From Enoplolaimus lenunculus (Eukaryota > Nematoda > Enoplea > Enoplida > Thoracostomopsidae): 64,000 bases of DNA. The notes under the pieces were generated by a model. It was not told where the DNA came from and did not search any database. It saw only the letters and a program-made list of their open reading frames with translations. The stretch lies in contig JASANG010001415.1 in the NCBI GenBank assembly GCA_030248215.1, positions 231,306 through 295,305 on the forward strand, written 5' to 3'. A program made the translations under genes and the position numbers. How positions within the stretch are numbered: the first letter of the stretch is position 1; each line of letters starts with the position of its first letter. Positions 43,098 to 53,408 of this stretch are shown piece by piece.

Positions 43098-43226
43098 GTG
43101 TGGGACTGCAATAGAGTAAGCTTAAGCTTTAAACTAATTTTTGCTTAGGCGTAGGTATAAGCTTATTCTACGCTGTAACGTAGGCTTGCAAACATGCTTT
43201 TTCTACTGTTACGGTCCTGTTCAATG
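43098..43226. mobile_element. TTAGGC-cored MITE with a nearly lost core
   Basis: GGGACTGCAATAGAGTAAGC, TTAAGCTTTAAACTAATTTT, TTGCTTAGGCGTAGGTATAA and CTACTGTTACGGTCCTGTTC. Only one clear CTTAGG hexamer remains. Confidence 0.6.
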
Positions 43227-43714
43227 GCATTATTGGTCAGGGTATTTTGACCATAACAGTATTGCTTGGATGTTTATATGGTCCTAAGTTACGTGTCTTG
43301 GTCTGCCTTAATGTTAATCCGGTACTGGTTTTTAAATAACGTGATTTTCGGCCGCTTTGAATGCTCGCAGTTTTAGCGAGTTCGAATTCTAGGAATTGTT
43401 TACTTCGCTTTCATTTGTGTTCAGCCTGTTTTAGTAATCCAGCCGTTGAACGCAGACAATTTTTGTGGAGTAATTTTGTTCAGGGGGGTCATTTTTGGTG
43501 GGGGTGACTCTCGTGTACCGCTGCGTCCCATGGTTACAGGGCTGTCACACGGGCGACTCAGTAGTCGTTTGTTAAATTAGGTTTAGCTAAATTTGTCAAA
43601 AACTAGTTAGATATATTAAAATAGCTAATGCTATTTGAATTTTGGTTATTGGTTTGAAAATGCTAGTTTTTGGCTAGGCGGCCATCACACAGTATAATAG
43701 ATTTAGACATAATG
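43227..43714. other. Unassigned non-coding DNA
   Basis: GGCTGTCACACGGGCGAC near 43550 and its loose inverse GGCGGCCATCACAC near 43678 hint at a small inverted-end repeat; not supported enough to call. Confidence 0.3.
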
Positions 43715-43780
43715 TATGTACAATATATATTTATATATGTATATATATATATGGATATATTATATATGTATATATAATGC
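43715..43780. repeat. TATATG microsatellite
   Basis: TATATATTTATATATGTATA-type run. Confidence 0.75.
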
Positions 43781-44454
43781 TTTAATCAGTGGTGTACCGT
43801 GCAATTGGGTTTGGAGTGTTAGAACGACTGAAATATTGGTTCTAAAGACAAAATAGGCAAACTGCTGACGATGCTTCAACGGGGAAGTATTTTGGCTAGA
43901 GTGGAATGCTGATTTAGACGAGCCCCCCTCCCACCACCTTAACTGATTTACTCTCGCTGCACCTCAACCCCAGCGGCTAATCGTATGCTTTGCACGCATA
44001 TGTGTGTGAGTGCTATGCAGCTTATTTGGTTTAGGCTTTTGGTTTAACTATGGCAAACGTGTTTTAGGTTAACTTTTCAACCAGGTAATAACTAAGGCAT
44101 TGATGAAACATTTGAGGTTTACGTTCAGGCATACTGGAGAGTGAGGGTCCGGCAGGGTTGTGTTGGGGATATGTGATTAGAATGTAGCAGGGGGTTTGAA
44201 TAGTATGGATGCGGGACTGAACAGGAAACAATTGGGATATTCTATAAGTTTATTTCATTAAAGTCCAGGGGGGCCAAATATAACTATTTGAAAGCAGCAA
44301 AGAAATGAAAAGCGGTCAGGGTGGAAGTATAAGCAAAATACTATTAAGATGGAATTATTATTGCCGAAAAGTATAACACTTATTGTGCAGTCGGATACCA
44401 AACATACTGGAGCAGGAGCCGTACGTAGGCAAGTACAGCAGTGTCTCCAAAAGA
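43781..44454. other. Unassigned non-coding DNA
   Basis: No supported feature was found. Confidence 0.3.
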
Positions 44455-44560
44455 TGTGACAGCCCCCTTCCGTAGGACTCGAGCGTCAAGCTGTATAGGA
44501 CGAGCTGTGATGATAAACGGTCCCATCCGAAAGTCAGGAGTTCGTATTCGATCTTGAGAC
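44455..44560 (+). repeat. tRNA-derived SINE-like copy
   Basis: GTGACAGCCCCCTTCCGTAG, GACTCGAGCGTCAAGCTGTA, GACGAGCTGTGATGATAAAC and AGGAGTTCGTATTCGATCTT line up with 26930-27055 and the inverse of 63722-63832. Confidence 0.6.
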
Positions 44561-44567
44561 AGGATCC

Positions 44568-44790
44568 CGTATTCTCAAATGTGTGGAGTACCTATCACCA
44601 GTTGGCGATAGATCCTGTAATTTTGTAACTAGCGCAACCTGATGTTCGAAATTCAGCACATTGTTCGCGTTTGACTTGCCCTACTTGTGTACCAATTTTG
44701 AGATCTGCAATTACAGATGGTCTCGTCAGTTTGAAGACGCTAACTGATGATCAATAATAAGGCTATTGCTATACACATTTGAGGATATGG
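44568..44790. mobile_element. MITE, ends CGTATTCTCAAATGTGTxGxG
   Basis: Left CGTATTCTCAAATGTGTGGA, GTACCTATCACCAGTTGGCG; right GCTATTGCTATACACATTTG then AGGATATGG. The most complete left end of this family; others at 23674, 27174 and 38089. It directly abuts the SINE-like copy. Confidence 0.65.
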
Positions 44791-44919
44791 GTCTAGATTT
44801 CAGATCAACTAGAAAATATTGCTGTGGGGGGAAAAGTTAGTCGATTCGATTTTTACACGTCTGATTATCGTACTCTACCGCTGAGTTATGTATAATTGTT
44901 AACAAGTTACCGAAACAAC

Positions 44920-45112
44920 CAGCCGGATACCATAAACCATGGACTGACGGCCGACAGGATATTAAATTTATCGGATTCCTGAACCGAAAGTCCACAACCT
45001 CGAATATCCGGTATAGAATAGGTTTATACCGAATACGAAGTCGGTTTTTTGCAGGATATTGATTAAATCGGATCGATATATCCGGTGGAGCTCTGCTGTC
45101 GACAGGTAGACT
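44920..45112 (-). mobile_element. Fragment of the CAGGGATCGACCGGATATCCGG family, inverted
   Basis: AACCAGCCGGATACCATAAA, CGGCCGACAGGATATTAAAT, ATCCGGTATAGAATAGGTTT and GATCGATATATCCGGTGGAG are reversed parts of 46750-47151. The edges are unclear. Confidence 0.45.
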
Positions 45113-45120
45113 CAGCTGGA

Positions 45121-45519
45121 CGGGGTGCAACTGGAATTCCGGTACCGGTAGGGAAATGCGGTATTTTTCGCTATCCTGTTCCAGTGATAAATTTGGTATT
45201 TTTTCACCGGAGTTTTCCGGTATTTTCGGTATTGAAAATTTTTCTCATTTGAAAATTCAAGAAAAATTCGCATATTATTCTAACGTTTTTTTCTAAAATG
45301 CTCCGAGCGTGTATTCCCAAAATTTTCAAATTGTGCCATACTCCAAAATTTATCATACGTTTCTAACTACGTACTGGATTTGTTTCAAGATTTTAACACC
45401 TTTAATAGCGATAACATAGCGTTGAAAAGTATTTTTCGGTAACAAGTATTTTTTGTGTCCCGGTCCCAGTATTTTTTAACTTTCCGGTTCCGGTATTTTA
45501 TAATCCCGGTTGCACCCTG
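45121..45519. mobile_element. 399-bp hAT-like MITE with exact 8-bp duplication
   Basis: CGGGGTGCAACTGGAATTCC at the left, CCCGGTTGCACCCTG at the right, flanked by CAGCTGGA on both sides. The interior differs from the 10766 type but matches 57722-58086 (TTTTCTCATTTGAAAATTCA, AAGAAAAATTCGCATATTAT), so it is a second subfamily with the same ends. Confidence 0.85.
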
Positions 45520-45542
45520 CAGCTGGAGACATGGTTTGATGT

Positions 45543-45642
45543 TGCTATTATTATTATTATTATTATATATTATTATATATTATTATTATATTATTTTTAT
45601 TATTATTATTGTTGTTGTTGTTGTTGTTGTTGTTCTTGTTGT
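45543..45642. repeat. (TTA)n and (TTG)n microsatellites
   Basis: TTATTATTATTATATA-type run to 45610, then TTG units. It lies about 200 bases before the GOLM-like start codon. Confidence 0.85.
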
Positions 45643-45728
45643 TCTTTATATTTGTAGCTACCGAAACAGCTGTGTACAAATATTCAAATATTTAAATGTA
45701 TATTAATTAAATTTTCGATCAAAAGACA

Positions 45729-45731
45729 AAA

Positions 45732-45787
<56 letters not shown>

Positions 45788-45795
45788 ACAACAGC
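45729..45795. repeat. (CAA)n microsatellite just 5' of the GOLM-like ATG
   Basis: CAA runs broken by CAT. The frame is open into the ATG at 45837 back to a TAA near 45707, with no in-frame ATG, so it could be 5' UTR or, if an upstream exon exists, a Gln-rich N-terminus. Confidence 0.8.
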
Positions 45796-45836
45796 TTGCA
45801 AGCATTGATTCGTCACCAGCTTCGGACAAGCCGTTA

Positions 45837-46098
45837 ATGGCCGGAGGTCCTCCTGACACTGAAAGCGGAAGTTATCGTACAACAACAGCAACAACAACGG
45901 CTGGAGGTATAATTAAACGCGGACTCATGCGACCAACGGCAGCGTCTCGAACGACTGTGTATGTAATATTTGGGTTGGCGATATTTTGTCTCGTTTTGTT
46001 TGCGAATTATTGGTCGACATCGTCGGCGAATGCTCAACTGTATGACGATTTGTATCAGTTGAAGACGAGCTACGAAAAAAAATCGCAGGATCATAAAG
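45837..46098 (+). CDS. GOLM-like: GOLM-like exon 1: signal anchor
   Basis: The ATG (TTAATGGCC context) is the first in this frame. It encodes a Thr/Gly-rich cytosolic tail with basic IIKRGLMR before the membrane span, as expected for type II topology, and then SSANAQLYDDLYQLKTSYEK, the start of the coiled coil. The donor is AAAG|GTAAGC (46099), after codon position 1. Confidence 0.85.
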
Positions 46099-49000
46099 GT
46101 AAGCTGATGGATTGGACGCGGATAGTGTGAGACGGGATGAGAAACGGCTCGATGGAGGATTGAACGGCGTTGGGAAATATAACGATATGAGCTGGTTCGT
46201 GGACGGCGGATGACTTAAATGTGAGAAGAACGAGCATGAGTATCGGAGGGTAGGTTATTGAGGCGTGTGGGTGGGGTGGTGGAATACGGGAGGGATAGAC
46301 AGGACCTGGCTGGGGGCATATGGTGGTTTGGGTGAAAACTGGGTTGTTTTGTAGGTTAGAGGAATGTTGCGGTGAATGACTGTATGTGTTTTTGGCCAAG
46401 TTCAATTACAGACTTTAGTTACGAGTTAGGATTATAAGAGGGTAGGTCGCCGAGATAAAATGTGGGGGAGGGTGTCAGAAAAGGGTGCGTGGGTGGGGAT
46501 TGAACAGCGTGGTCAACAACCTATAAGCTGTTGCCTAAAAGGCGACATGACTTTTGAGCTGACTAACTTTAGCGTGGCAGCGAGCAAAATGCCCCACTGG
46601 TATCGGGTCAAATTGCTTAGAAGGGGAACTATTACATGTGCACTGACTTCATACCCAAGGCAATAATTCTGGAGCGGTTTGTGATCAAAATGTTGGAATT
46701 GTTACAAGTTTCAGAATTAGTCGCGTGCTTGACGTCTTGACGTTGCAAACAGGGATTGACTGGATATCCGGTTCCGGTTTAATATCCGGCAAAATCCGAC
46801 ATCCGTATCCGGTTCCGGTATCTGGTATTAACCTACCGGATACCGGATATTTGTGGTTGTGGTTCCAAATATAATAAAACTGTTTTTTGCACGTCAAAAT
46901 ACTAGATATTTTGAAGCGACTGCAATTCCGGGCAATTCATGAATGCACACTGACATGGAATGAAAATTACAAACCAAAAATTAATCTTAAATCCATAAAT
47001 ACATATTTTTGCACGACTCAAACATATACTTCCAGCAGTGTACAAATTTAGATCCTATATCCGGTTAACATCCGGCTCCGGTTCCGGTACAAAATTCACT
47101 GTCCTGCTCCGGTTCCAGTATGCGGTAAAATTAATATCCGGTCGATCCCTGGTTGCAAACTGTATTCTTGATCGAATCGAATTTGATACACCATTTAAAA
47201 ATGCAATACTGATTTGCGTACTTGTCAGCTTGCGTAGGAGGCGGATCAACCGACTTGAGAATATTGGCATTCGTCGCTGACTAAATTGTAGGAACAAAAT
47301 CATGGAACTGTCGTCTTCGGGGGGATGGTAACATATTGGCGATATTGGTTCTAATTTGGTGTTCTAATTTGGTACATCGCGTCGTGTAGAAATGGCCGTT
47401 AATCCTGGCACAATTTTGAACCAAAATTGGACTCCGTAAAACGTGGTTGTTTGAGTTTTGGGCTAACTTGACTCTTAGGAATGCACTAGTATATACCTGC
47501 CGCTCCGAGTCGTTCGTCACCGCGTGGCGCCGCAAGGTGCCGCGAGTTTGCCGAATAATAATTTTTAACAACCGCATGGTTTGCCGTACGATGCCCAAAC
47601 GCCGCCACGCGTTGCGTATTTGAAATTTGTGTTTTATTTGTGACGTACGGAGACGCGCGGGGCTACTGGGCGCGGAAAAGTATAGCGCAACCCTAATAAT
47701 GAGAAAAATGAAGTACGAATCCAGTAAAGTAAAGACACGTTTTCCGTTAGCCAGCTGACATAATATACTACGTATTGAGGGTCTGTGAAAAATTTTTTTA
47801 GTGAAGGGTATGCAACGATGTCAAGTGACTTGCGAATACCTGTGGCTCCAAACGTTTTTCGAACGGCTCTGAGACGTCGTCTCGTTCTGACCTCACCGCC
47901 ACTCTGTCAACGGTCCGTGAACGCATTGAATTATAAAATTTCAGAAGTGATTGCACAACTCGAAAACGCAAGTGAAAATTTAGCCAAATTGTTCAAAGAA
48001 CGACAAGCCGACAAAGAACAGTTGGAGAATACGGAAAACAAATGCCGGATTCAATTTGATCAAGTTAACAATTTGAACCGAGAGCTTGAAGGATTACGAA
48101 AGTTACCGGTACGTGTTATCGGGTGGCGCTATGCTTGTCGCGCCGGCGTCGACCGGTGCCGTCCGTAGCTGTAAATCACCGTCCGCGACCATATGGTATC
48201 ATACACAAGTAATTTGCGTACGATACCGCACGGTGACGGACGGTGCCGGACGTCATCAAAAGTATAGCGCCACCCTTAGGCAACTATAAGCGTGCAGTAG
48301 GTCCAACTTTTGAGGCAAGCAGTGGCTGATGTAACAATGTGGGAAAGGCGTAGTGCGCAATATCGATCGAATAGCGATTACAAGTACTAAATCTGTATAC
48401 AAAATTTTGGTTTTGAACCCAAGTACGATAAGCCGTGGGGAATTTGGAATACGTTTGTGAGTTAGGCTGAGCTGTGTTAGCTGCGGTAAACAATGAGTTT
48501 TTTAGAGTGAAACAAGCACAACCTTCCTGAAATGTGTTGTGTACAACAAAAAATATACGTATCCTGTGAAAAATTATTGATTACAATTTATAAGTTTAGC
48601 CAAAATTTTGTTATAGGCATTGGCTGTGCTTCCCAAATCTTACTTAAGTATTTAGTATGCCTGAATGGTAAAATTGTAATGTTTCAAATTTACTCAGGGA
48701 CTTAAGTAATTACATAACTTAAGTATGCTTTTAAAGACGACAAAATCGTTAAATAATTACTTAGCGCGTACTTAAGTACTAAGTACTTAAGTAGGGTTTC
48801 GGAAACACAGCCAGTGTTGTAATATATTCACAATACATAATCCTTTGAAATATGCCGTGAGCTAAAATAAGAGTCACCGCCAGGTTTATTTGATTTTGAA
48901 TATTAAATTTTAGTTCAAAACTCTGTGTAATATATGGCGAAGGAATGTTAGCTAATAAAATGTACACCTGTCTAATATTTATTATATTTTAATTTGAATA

Positions 49001-52000
49001 TATATTTATTTTCTAAGTGTTCCGTGCCTGGAAATATCGTGGGATCGTGTTATTCCTTCCGTGACTAGCCAAAGCAAGCGTATGAATCCATATATAATTG
49101 TGTTCCAACTTTTTGTTTCAGTCTGTCGTTGAAGACCTTAAACAAAGTAAGTCAAATTTAAATTGGATGGTGTAGGGTTGTGAATTTTTAGACGAGGGGA
49201 TACACCCGCTACTTTCCAGTGTGGTCAAGTATATGACATATTGCAATGATTATACAGCCATGTCTGTTTCTATTAGCGGTTATTTTTTGAACGGAGGGTG
49301 GCACAAAAATATATATCTGGACTTGGCTTTGTTCACTTTTCCCACATACTTTGTCTTAGGCGTTGGTTTAGGATACAGCCTTATTTATGCCTAAGCCAGG
49401 GTGCAATCGGAATTCGGGATTTCGAGTAGAATTCCAATTCACAACGAGTTCCGAATCCGGTTCTTCGTTTCCGGTATAAATTTGGTGTTCCGAATTCCGA
49501 TTATGATTCCGGTATAATCCAGTTCCGCTCTACACACTGGCCTAAGCCGTAAAGGTAAGTCTCGTACATAAATGTAAATACAATGGAAAACCTATTCTAT
49601 TTTATGTAGCGATTTTTAAAGGTTCTCGTTAGCAGATCTAAACCAGGGTCATGTGTATAGGGCTGCCCGGGCCTCAACTGAAAACTAAATCGCAGGCCGT
49701 TTTGAGTAGAAATCGCTTCGTCGTTCACCATGTTATGTGATGTTTCAACTGGACCAAGTATGCTACACGACAATGGCAACAATTTAGTAAAATTATCTCG
49801 TGAACGTAGTGACGGAGCAGCGAAACGCATGATTTTGCATTGAAACTATTGACATTGCTTCGCTTTTTTCAAGCGGAAATTTTTTAATTTGGAACTTGTC
49901 TTCAAACACAGGGCCCTTTTAGGCCAGGCCCACTCTGAGAGGGTTCGTGGGCCGCTAGGCGCGGCTGTGTTTCAAACTGTTCCTGCCGGTGCGCTTTTAA
50001 AATTCGGGATCTGGTATACGTTCCCCGCATTTAAGGCCATAGGTAAAGGCTTAGGCAAACGATTCGGCTTAGGTAAACCTTTTTCTAAAGCGAAGCCTGA
50101 GCCTTAGACTAATCCGGCGAGATGGGGAAGTGTTCACAAAAGTCAAAATGTCTGCTGTTAAAAGTTAATACCTTGGTTTTTTGGTTTAGTCAGTCATGCG
50201 TTGTGTGTATATATTTTTTGTTATTTCTAGCAAATGTCAACTTGCAAAATTCACTATCGAAATTACAAGAAGATATCAAGACTGCTCAGCAACAAACCAC
50301 AGCGCTGATGTTGGAAAAAGACGATTTGAAACTTAGATTTGAATCAACCATCGCAGAGTTGGACAAAACGTACGTTTGTTTTTCTTTAGTTTGATTATGA
50401 TTTTTTTTCGAGTTGAGCTTTGATGTGGGGCGTATACAAGGAAACGAATAGCCAGGATGGGATAATATATTTCCTGTTCAGATTTCTGGAGAAACAAGAA
50501 AAAGCACTATTACCAGAGTTTAGATTAGAATAATATACTGGATCTTAGATGTCGAAAAATTTTGTTTATATATGAAGGTATAGTATACCAAACTAAATGG
50601 CATTCGGAGGTATATGCACGACTTGGCGTAGGAGAACACTGGTCACTAAGCGACGACGTCCACCTTGCAAGTCTCAAGTCGTATTGGTTGGCCGTGAACT
50701 TTTGGTGCCATTCCCTTTCGGCAGGGCTTGTTTTGTTTCGAAAAATATCGTTTTTCAGGAAACAACACCTCAGTGACACATTGCAATCGGTCGAAACGTA
50801 CAAAAGCCAAGCGGAAACGATCCGACAGGAATTAGACGCCTTGCGAGGCAAAGAGAGCGAACCTAGTCATAACAAGCCTGAAGCACCCCCTGTTGTCAAT
50901 GACGGCCTTCCTAAATCGCATGGCGCAGCTAATGTGCCTGATTTGCAGTTGAATGCTAAAATGCTAAAGGGCGACAAGTCGGAACCGGTTGCTCATGGAG
51001 TCGGTGATGATGCCGAGGTAAATCAGATGGGAGAGGGTAAAGACGGTAGTAGTCAGCATGGGAATGATGCGAAACAACAGGAGGAGCTTGGGAATGATGC
51101 GAAACAACAGGAGGAACGTGGGAACGAAGATAACCAGAAGCAGGTGGGAAGAGGTGAAGGGGGACAAGGGCAGGAGGCACACGGTCAAGAAGAGCCACAA
51201 GGCTTCGGCGCATTGGGCCAGTTTGCTGTGAAAGGGGTCGGTGAAGCTGGAGTGAATGCGGGAAACAATAACAAAACTGATACGGTGGAAAATGGTGGCA
51301 CGCTGGGTAGTCAGCTACTAGTTGCACCTTCGGAAAAGCTGAGCTTAGTTGGAAATCACGCCGATACGGGTAATTCGAGTGACGCTGGGAGGAAAACAGG
51401 CGGCGTAGGGCAGACGGATGAAGATCGCATTCAAAACAATGAAGAACGCCAAACGGGCGATAGAATTACAACAATGCCTTCCGAAACAGACTCAACAACT
51501 ATTGGTGGGAATAAAAATGTGGGAAATAGTGGATCAAACTTGATTGGAGCTATGAACAAACAAGCGCTAGTGCTACCTCCACCGATAAACGCTGCAAATT
51601 TGGATGGGAATGGCGAACGGAACAGAGATCGAATGCAAGAAGACGACGCGGATCAAAAGGAAAGGCCTCGCTATGGTGACGGCGACATCAAAGACGACAA
51701 ACAACTCGAAGAACGCGGCGAACAAGATCAGCACTCAGGCGAGCAAAAAGCTGCGCCGGACGGACAAGCGCCCCCTCCAATTATTAATGGTGTTGATGAT
51801 GATAAGGCTATTGAAGAAACACATGACAACAATAACAACAACAACAGCAACACCAACAACAACAACAACAACAGCAACAACAACAATAACAACAACAAAA
51901 ATGACAATAATTACGAGAGGCCAAATGATAGGGAGGAAAGGTATAGTGTCGATACTGGAAGAGACGATAATGAACGAATGCAAGAAGGCCTTAGAGGGTT

Positions 52001-52190
52001 TGACCGAGAAGAAATAGTGCAACGGCACAGGTTTCGTGGCGACAGGACTAAGCACCATCGCATAAGAGACGAGTATGATAATTATGGTGAACAAGATTGG
52101 CATCGATCCAATAAACGAAGAGCGAGATATAGACAAAAGACGAGACAGGAAGAAGCTGAAGAAGACAGAGAAATTAATATGTTATTATGA
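45837..52190 (+). CDS. GOLM-like: GOLM1/GOLM2 (GP73/CASC4)-like Golgi type II membrane protein (5 exons joined)
   Basis: Joined exons: 45837-46098, 47945-48108, 49122-49146, 50231-50369, 50759-52190. All introns are GT-AG and phases agree (1, 0, 1, 2). Total 2022 nt gives 673 residues plus stop. Layout: short cytosolic N-terminus (1-38), one membrane segment (about 39-59, VYVIFGLAIFCLVLFANYW), a charged coiled-coil luminal stalk (about 60-230), then a long acidic Gln/Asn/Gly-rich tail ending REINMLL. GOLM1 has the same order, including the NYW at the end of its membrane span and an INLL near the C-terminus. GOLM proteins are Golgi residents thought to assist cargo sorting; the exact role here is inferred. 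The tail is longer than in vertebrates. Confidence 0.85.
46099..46749. other. GOLM-like intron 1, first part
   Basis: No bounded repeat or exon was recognised before the transposon at 46750. Confidence 0.4.
46750..47151 (+). mobile_element. 402-bp CAGGGAT-ended hAT-like element with exact 8-bp duplication
   Basis: Left CAGGGATTGACTGGATATCC, right ATATCCGGTCGATCCCTG. Flanked by GTTGCAAA on both sides (46742-46749 and 47152-47159). It is the complete copy of the family whose fragments lie at 2219, 17447 and 44920. It lies in GOLM-like intron 1. Confidence 0.85.
47490..47695. repeat. GC-rich MITE copy, right end TATAGCGCAACCCT
   Basis: CGTTCGTCACCGCGTGGCGC, GTTTGCCGTACGATGCCC and AAAAGTATAGCGCAACCCTA. 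The right end matches 48121-48275; the left end is unclear. Confidence 0.5.
47945..48108 (+). CDS. GOLM-like: GOLM-like exon 2: coiled-coil segment
   Basis: The acceptor is TAAAATTTCAG (ends 47944); the donor is TTACCG|GTACGT (48109). It encodes VIAQLENASENLAKLFKERQ and onward to LNRELEGLRKLP with heptad-like Leu/Ile spacing. The open frame visible upstream of the acceptor is intronic. Confidence 0.83.
48121..48275. mobile_element. 155-bp GC-rich MITE, ends GGGTGGCGCTATGCTTG
   Basis: Left GGGTGGCGCTATGCTTGTCG, right AAAAGTATAGCGCCACCC, a clear inverted pair. The interior has ACCGGTGCCGTCCG and its inverse CGGACGGTGCCGGACG, so it can fold along its length. It begins 12 bases past the exon 2 donor. 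No duplication was identified. Confidence 0.72.
48276..48617. other. GOLM-like intron 2, unassigned part
   Basis: No supported feature was found. Confidence 0.35.
48618..48816. mobile_element. MITE, ends CACTGGCTGTGTTTCC and ACTTAAGTA sub-ends
   Basis: Left ATTGGCTGTGCTTCCCAAAT, CTTACTTAAGTATTTAG; right ACTTAAGTACTAAGTACTTA, AGTAGGGTTTCGGAAACACA then GCCAGTG. The ends are about 35-bp imperfect inverted repeats. It lies in GOLM-like intron 2. Confidence 0.7.
49122..49146 (+). CDS. GOLM-like: GOLM-like 25-nt micro-exon 3
   Basis: The acceptor is TTTTTGTTTCAG (ends 49121); the donor is CAAA|GTAAGT (49147). It encodes SVVEDLKQ and one base of the next codon. Its 25 nt convert the phase 0 exit of exon 2 into the phase 1 entry required by exon 4, so the frame closes only if it is included. 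The peptide continues the coiled coil. A shortened join lacking it would frameshift. Confidence 0.75.
49147..49396. other. GOLM-like intron 3, first part
   Basis: No supported feature was found. Confidence 0.35.
49397..49539. mobile_element. 143-bp hAT-like MITE with exact 8-bp duplication
   Basis: CAGGGTGCAATCGGAATTCG at the left; CCAGTTCCGCTCTACACACTG at the right is mutated from TGCACCCTG. The flanks GCCTAAGC (49389-49396 and 49540-49547) are identical. It landed in a TTAGGC/GCCTAA-type sequence. Confidence 0.72.
49540..50230. other. GOLM-like intron 3, remaining part
   Basis: GGTAAAGGCTTAGGCAAACG near 50041 is a short hexamer-like tract. No exon was recognised. Confidence 0.35.
50231..50369 (+). 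CDS. GOLM-like: GOLM-like exon 4: coiled-coil segment
   Basis: The acceptor is TTGTTATTTCTAG (ends 50230); the donor is AAAAC|GTACGT (50370). It encodes NVNLQNSLSKLQEDIKTAQQ and LMLEKDDLKLRFESTIAELD. Regular Leu/Ile spacing and many charged residues suit a coiled coil. Confidence 0.85.
50759..52190 (+). CDS. GOLM-like: GOLM-like exon 5: acidic tail and stop
   Basis: The acceptor is TATCGTTTTTCAG (ends 50758). The coiled coil ends near RQELDALRGK, followed by about 440 residues rich in Gly, Asn, Gln, Asp and Glu with no fixed fold expected. It contains a perfect-in-protein 10-residue repeat (GNDAKQQEEx twice, 51060-51119), a CAA/AAC-driven Asn run (51827-51900), and a basic HRSNKRRARYRQKTRQ stretch before the terminal REINMLL. 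Stop TGA at 52188-52190. Confidence 0.85.
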
Positions 52191-52250
52191 TGTTATTATT
52201 ATTTTATTGTTGTTGTTATTATTATTATTGTTATTATTTTGATTTGTGCA
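52191..52250. repeat. (TTA/TTG)n low-complexity run after the GOLM-like stop
   Basis: TTATTATTATTTTATTGTTG-type run, probably in the 3' UTR. No clear AATAAA close to the stop was noticed. Confidence 0.6.
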
Positions 52251-52696
52251 TGCAACGCTGGATCACACAATTAACGGTTGTCCGCGTGCAAGTAATTGGA
52301 AAACTTTAATTGATATCTTAGTGACGAAACGTTAATTGATTTGCCACTTTTACCTGCGTAAGTGTTCAGACACCTGGATAGTAAAACATTGTTGTTCTTT
52401 GGAGTGTACCGGGAATTCCCTGTGTCATTTTATTTTAAGGATCATGTCCTTTTTCAGCACGTACAGCAATAGAATAGGCGTAGGATTTACGACGAATTTT
52501 TAAGCTTAAGCTTAAGTATCTTCACAAACGTTACGCATCTTTGAAGTATGTAAGATTGGTTATATTTTTGTCACGATTTTGATATAATTTATTGCAAAAT
52601 GTATGTTATATTGTTGAGTAAGCATATCGGGTTTCAACGACAATTCTGCTTGTTTTAGCGATATTTTTGAAAATCTGGTACCTTGTCACCGGATAC
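52251..52696. other. Probable 3' UTR and unassigned DNA
   Basis: A weak hexamer-type stretch (TAAGCTTAAGCTTAAG) lies at 52501-52516. No gene was recognised. Confidence 0.3.
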
Positions 52697-52825
52697 GGAT
52701 GACGCTATGCTTGGCGTGCGGCGGCAACTTTGTTATGCAGCGCGGTGCGACAATTCATGTTCGTCGCCGTACAGTATCTGACGACGCCGGACGCCGTTTA
52801 AATAGTCAAAACGAATAGCGCATCC
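52697..52825. mobile_element. GC-rich MITE copy, ends GGATGACGCTATGCTTG
   Basis: Left GGATGACGCTATGCTTGGCG, right AACGAATAGCGCATCC. GACGCCGGACGCCG inside. Sister of 48121-48275. Confidence 0.6.
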
Positions 52826-53204
52826 TGATCCTATCGGTTGATTTTGTTTTTCCGCTGGGTTCGTAGGCGAACGAGGGCATCGTTGGCAGACAGCGGACCT
52901 ACCAATGATTGCGAAACTAATTGATTCGGTTAGTCAATCTGTGTTTAGCTGAGTCAAATTGATTTTGCACTTTAATCTGTTATGACGTTTAGTTTAGCCG
53001 CTGACACCAATTGAAAATGTTGGTTACGGCCGCCAAGGAGTTGCTGGCTGCAGTCTTGCAACCAGGAATTGTTAGTCGCAGTGGCAAGAATATTTCTAGA
53101 GGGGGCGTAAGAAAAATTTTCCTAACACAGAATTTGTTATTTGTTGTCGAGAAAATGCTCAACCTGGCAATCGAAAATTGTTGATGTACTACTGTTGGAG
53201 TGAC
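52826..53204. other. Unassigned non-coding DNA
   Basis: No supported feature was found. Confidence 0.3.
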
Positions 53205-53408
53205 GACGATTCGTCGACTGACAACTCGTCTACCGACAACTTGTAATCCGGAACTTCGTCGATTTGACAATTCGTGAACCCATAATTATACTTAGGCTTA
53301 CACGCAGGCTTAGGAGTACGCTTAGGATTAATGCCTACGATTGAGCTTAAGAATTAATTGACGTTAGGACACTATTGGGCGACAAGTGGTCAGTCGACGA
53401 ATTGTCGT
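53205..53408. mobile_element. Near-complete CAATTCGTCGACCGAC-family MITE with hexamer core
   Basis: Left GACGATTCGTCGACTGACAA, CTCGTCTACCGACAACTTGT, TCGATTTGACAATTCGTGAA; core ACTTAGGCTTACACGCAGGC and TTAGGAGTACGCTTAGGATT; right GGGCGACAAGTGGTCAGTCG then ACGAATTGTCGT. The clearest copy of the family with both ends. Confidence 0.75.
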
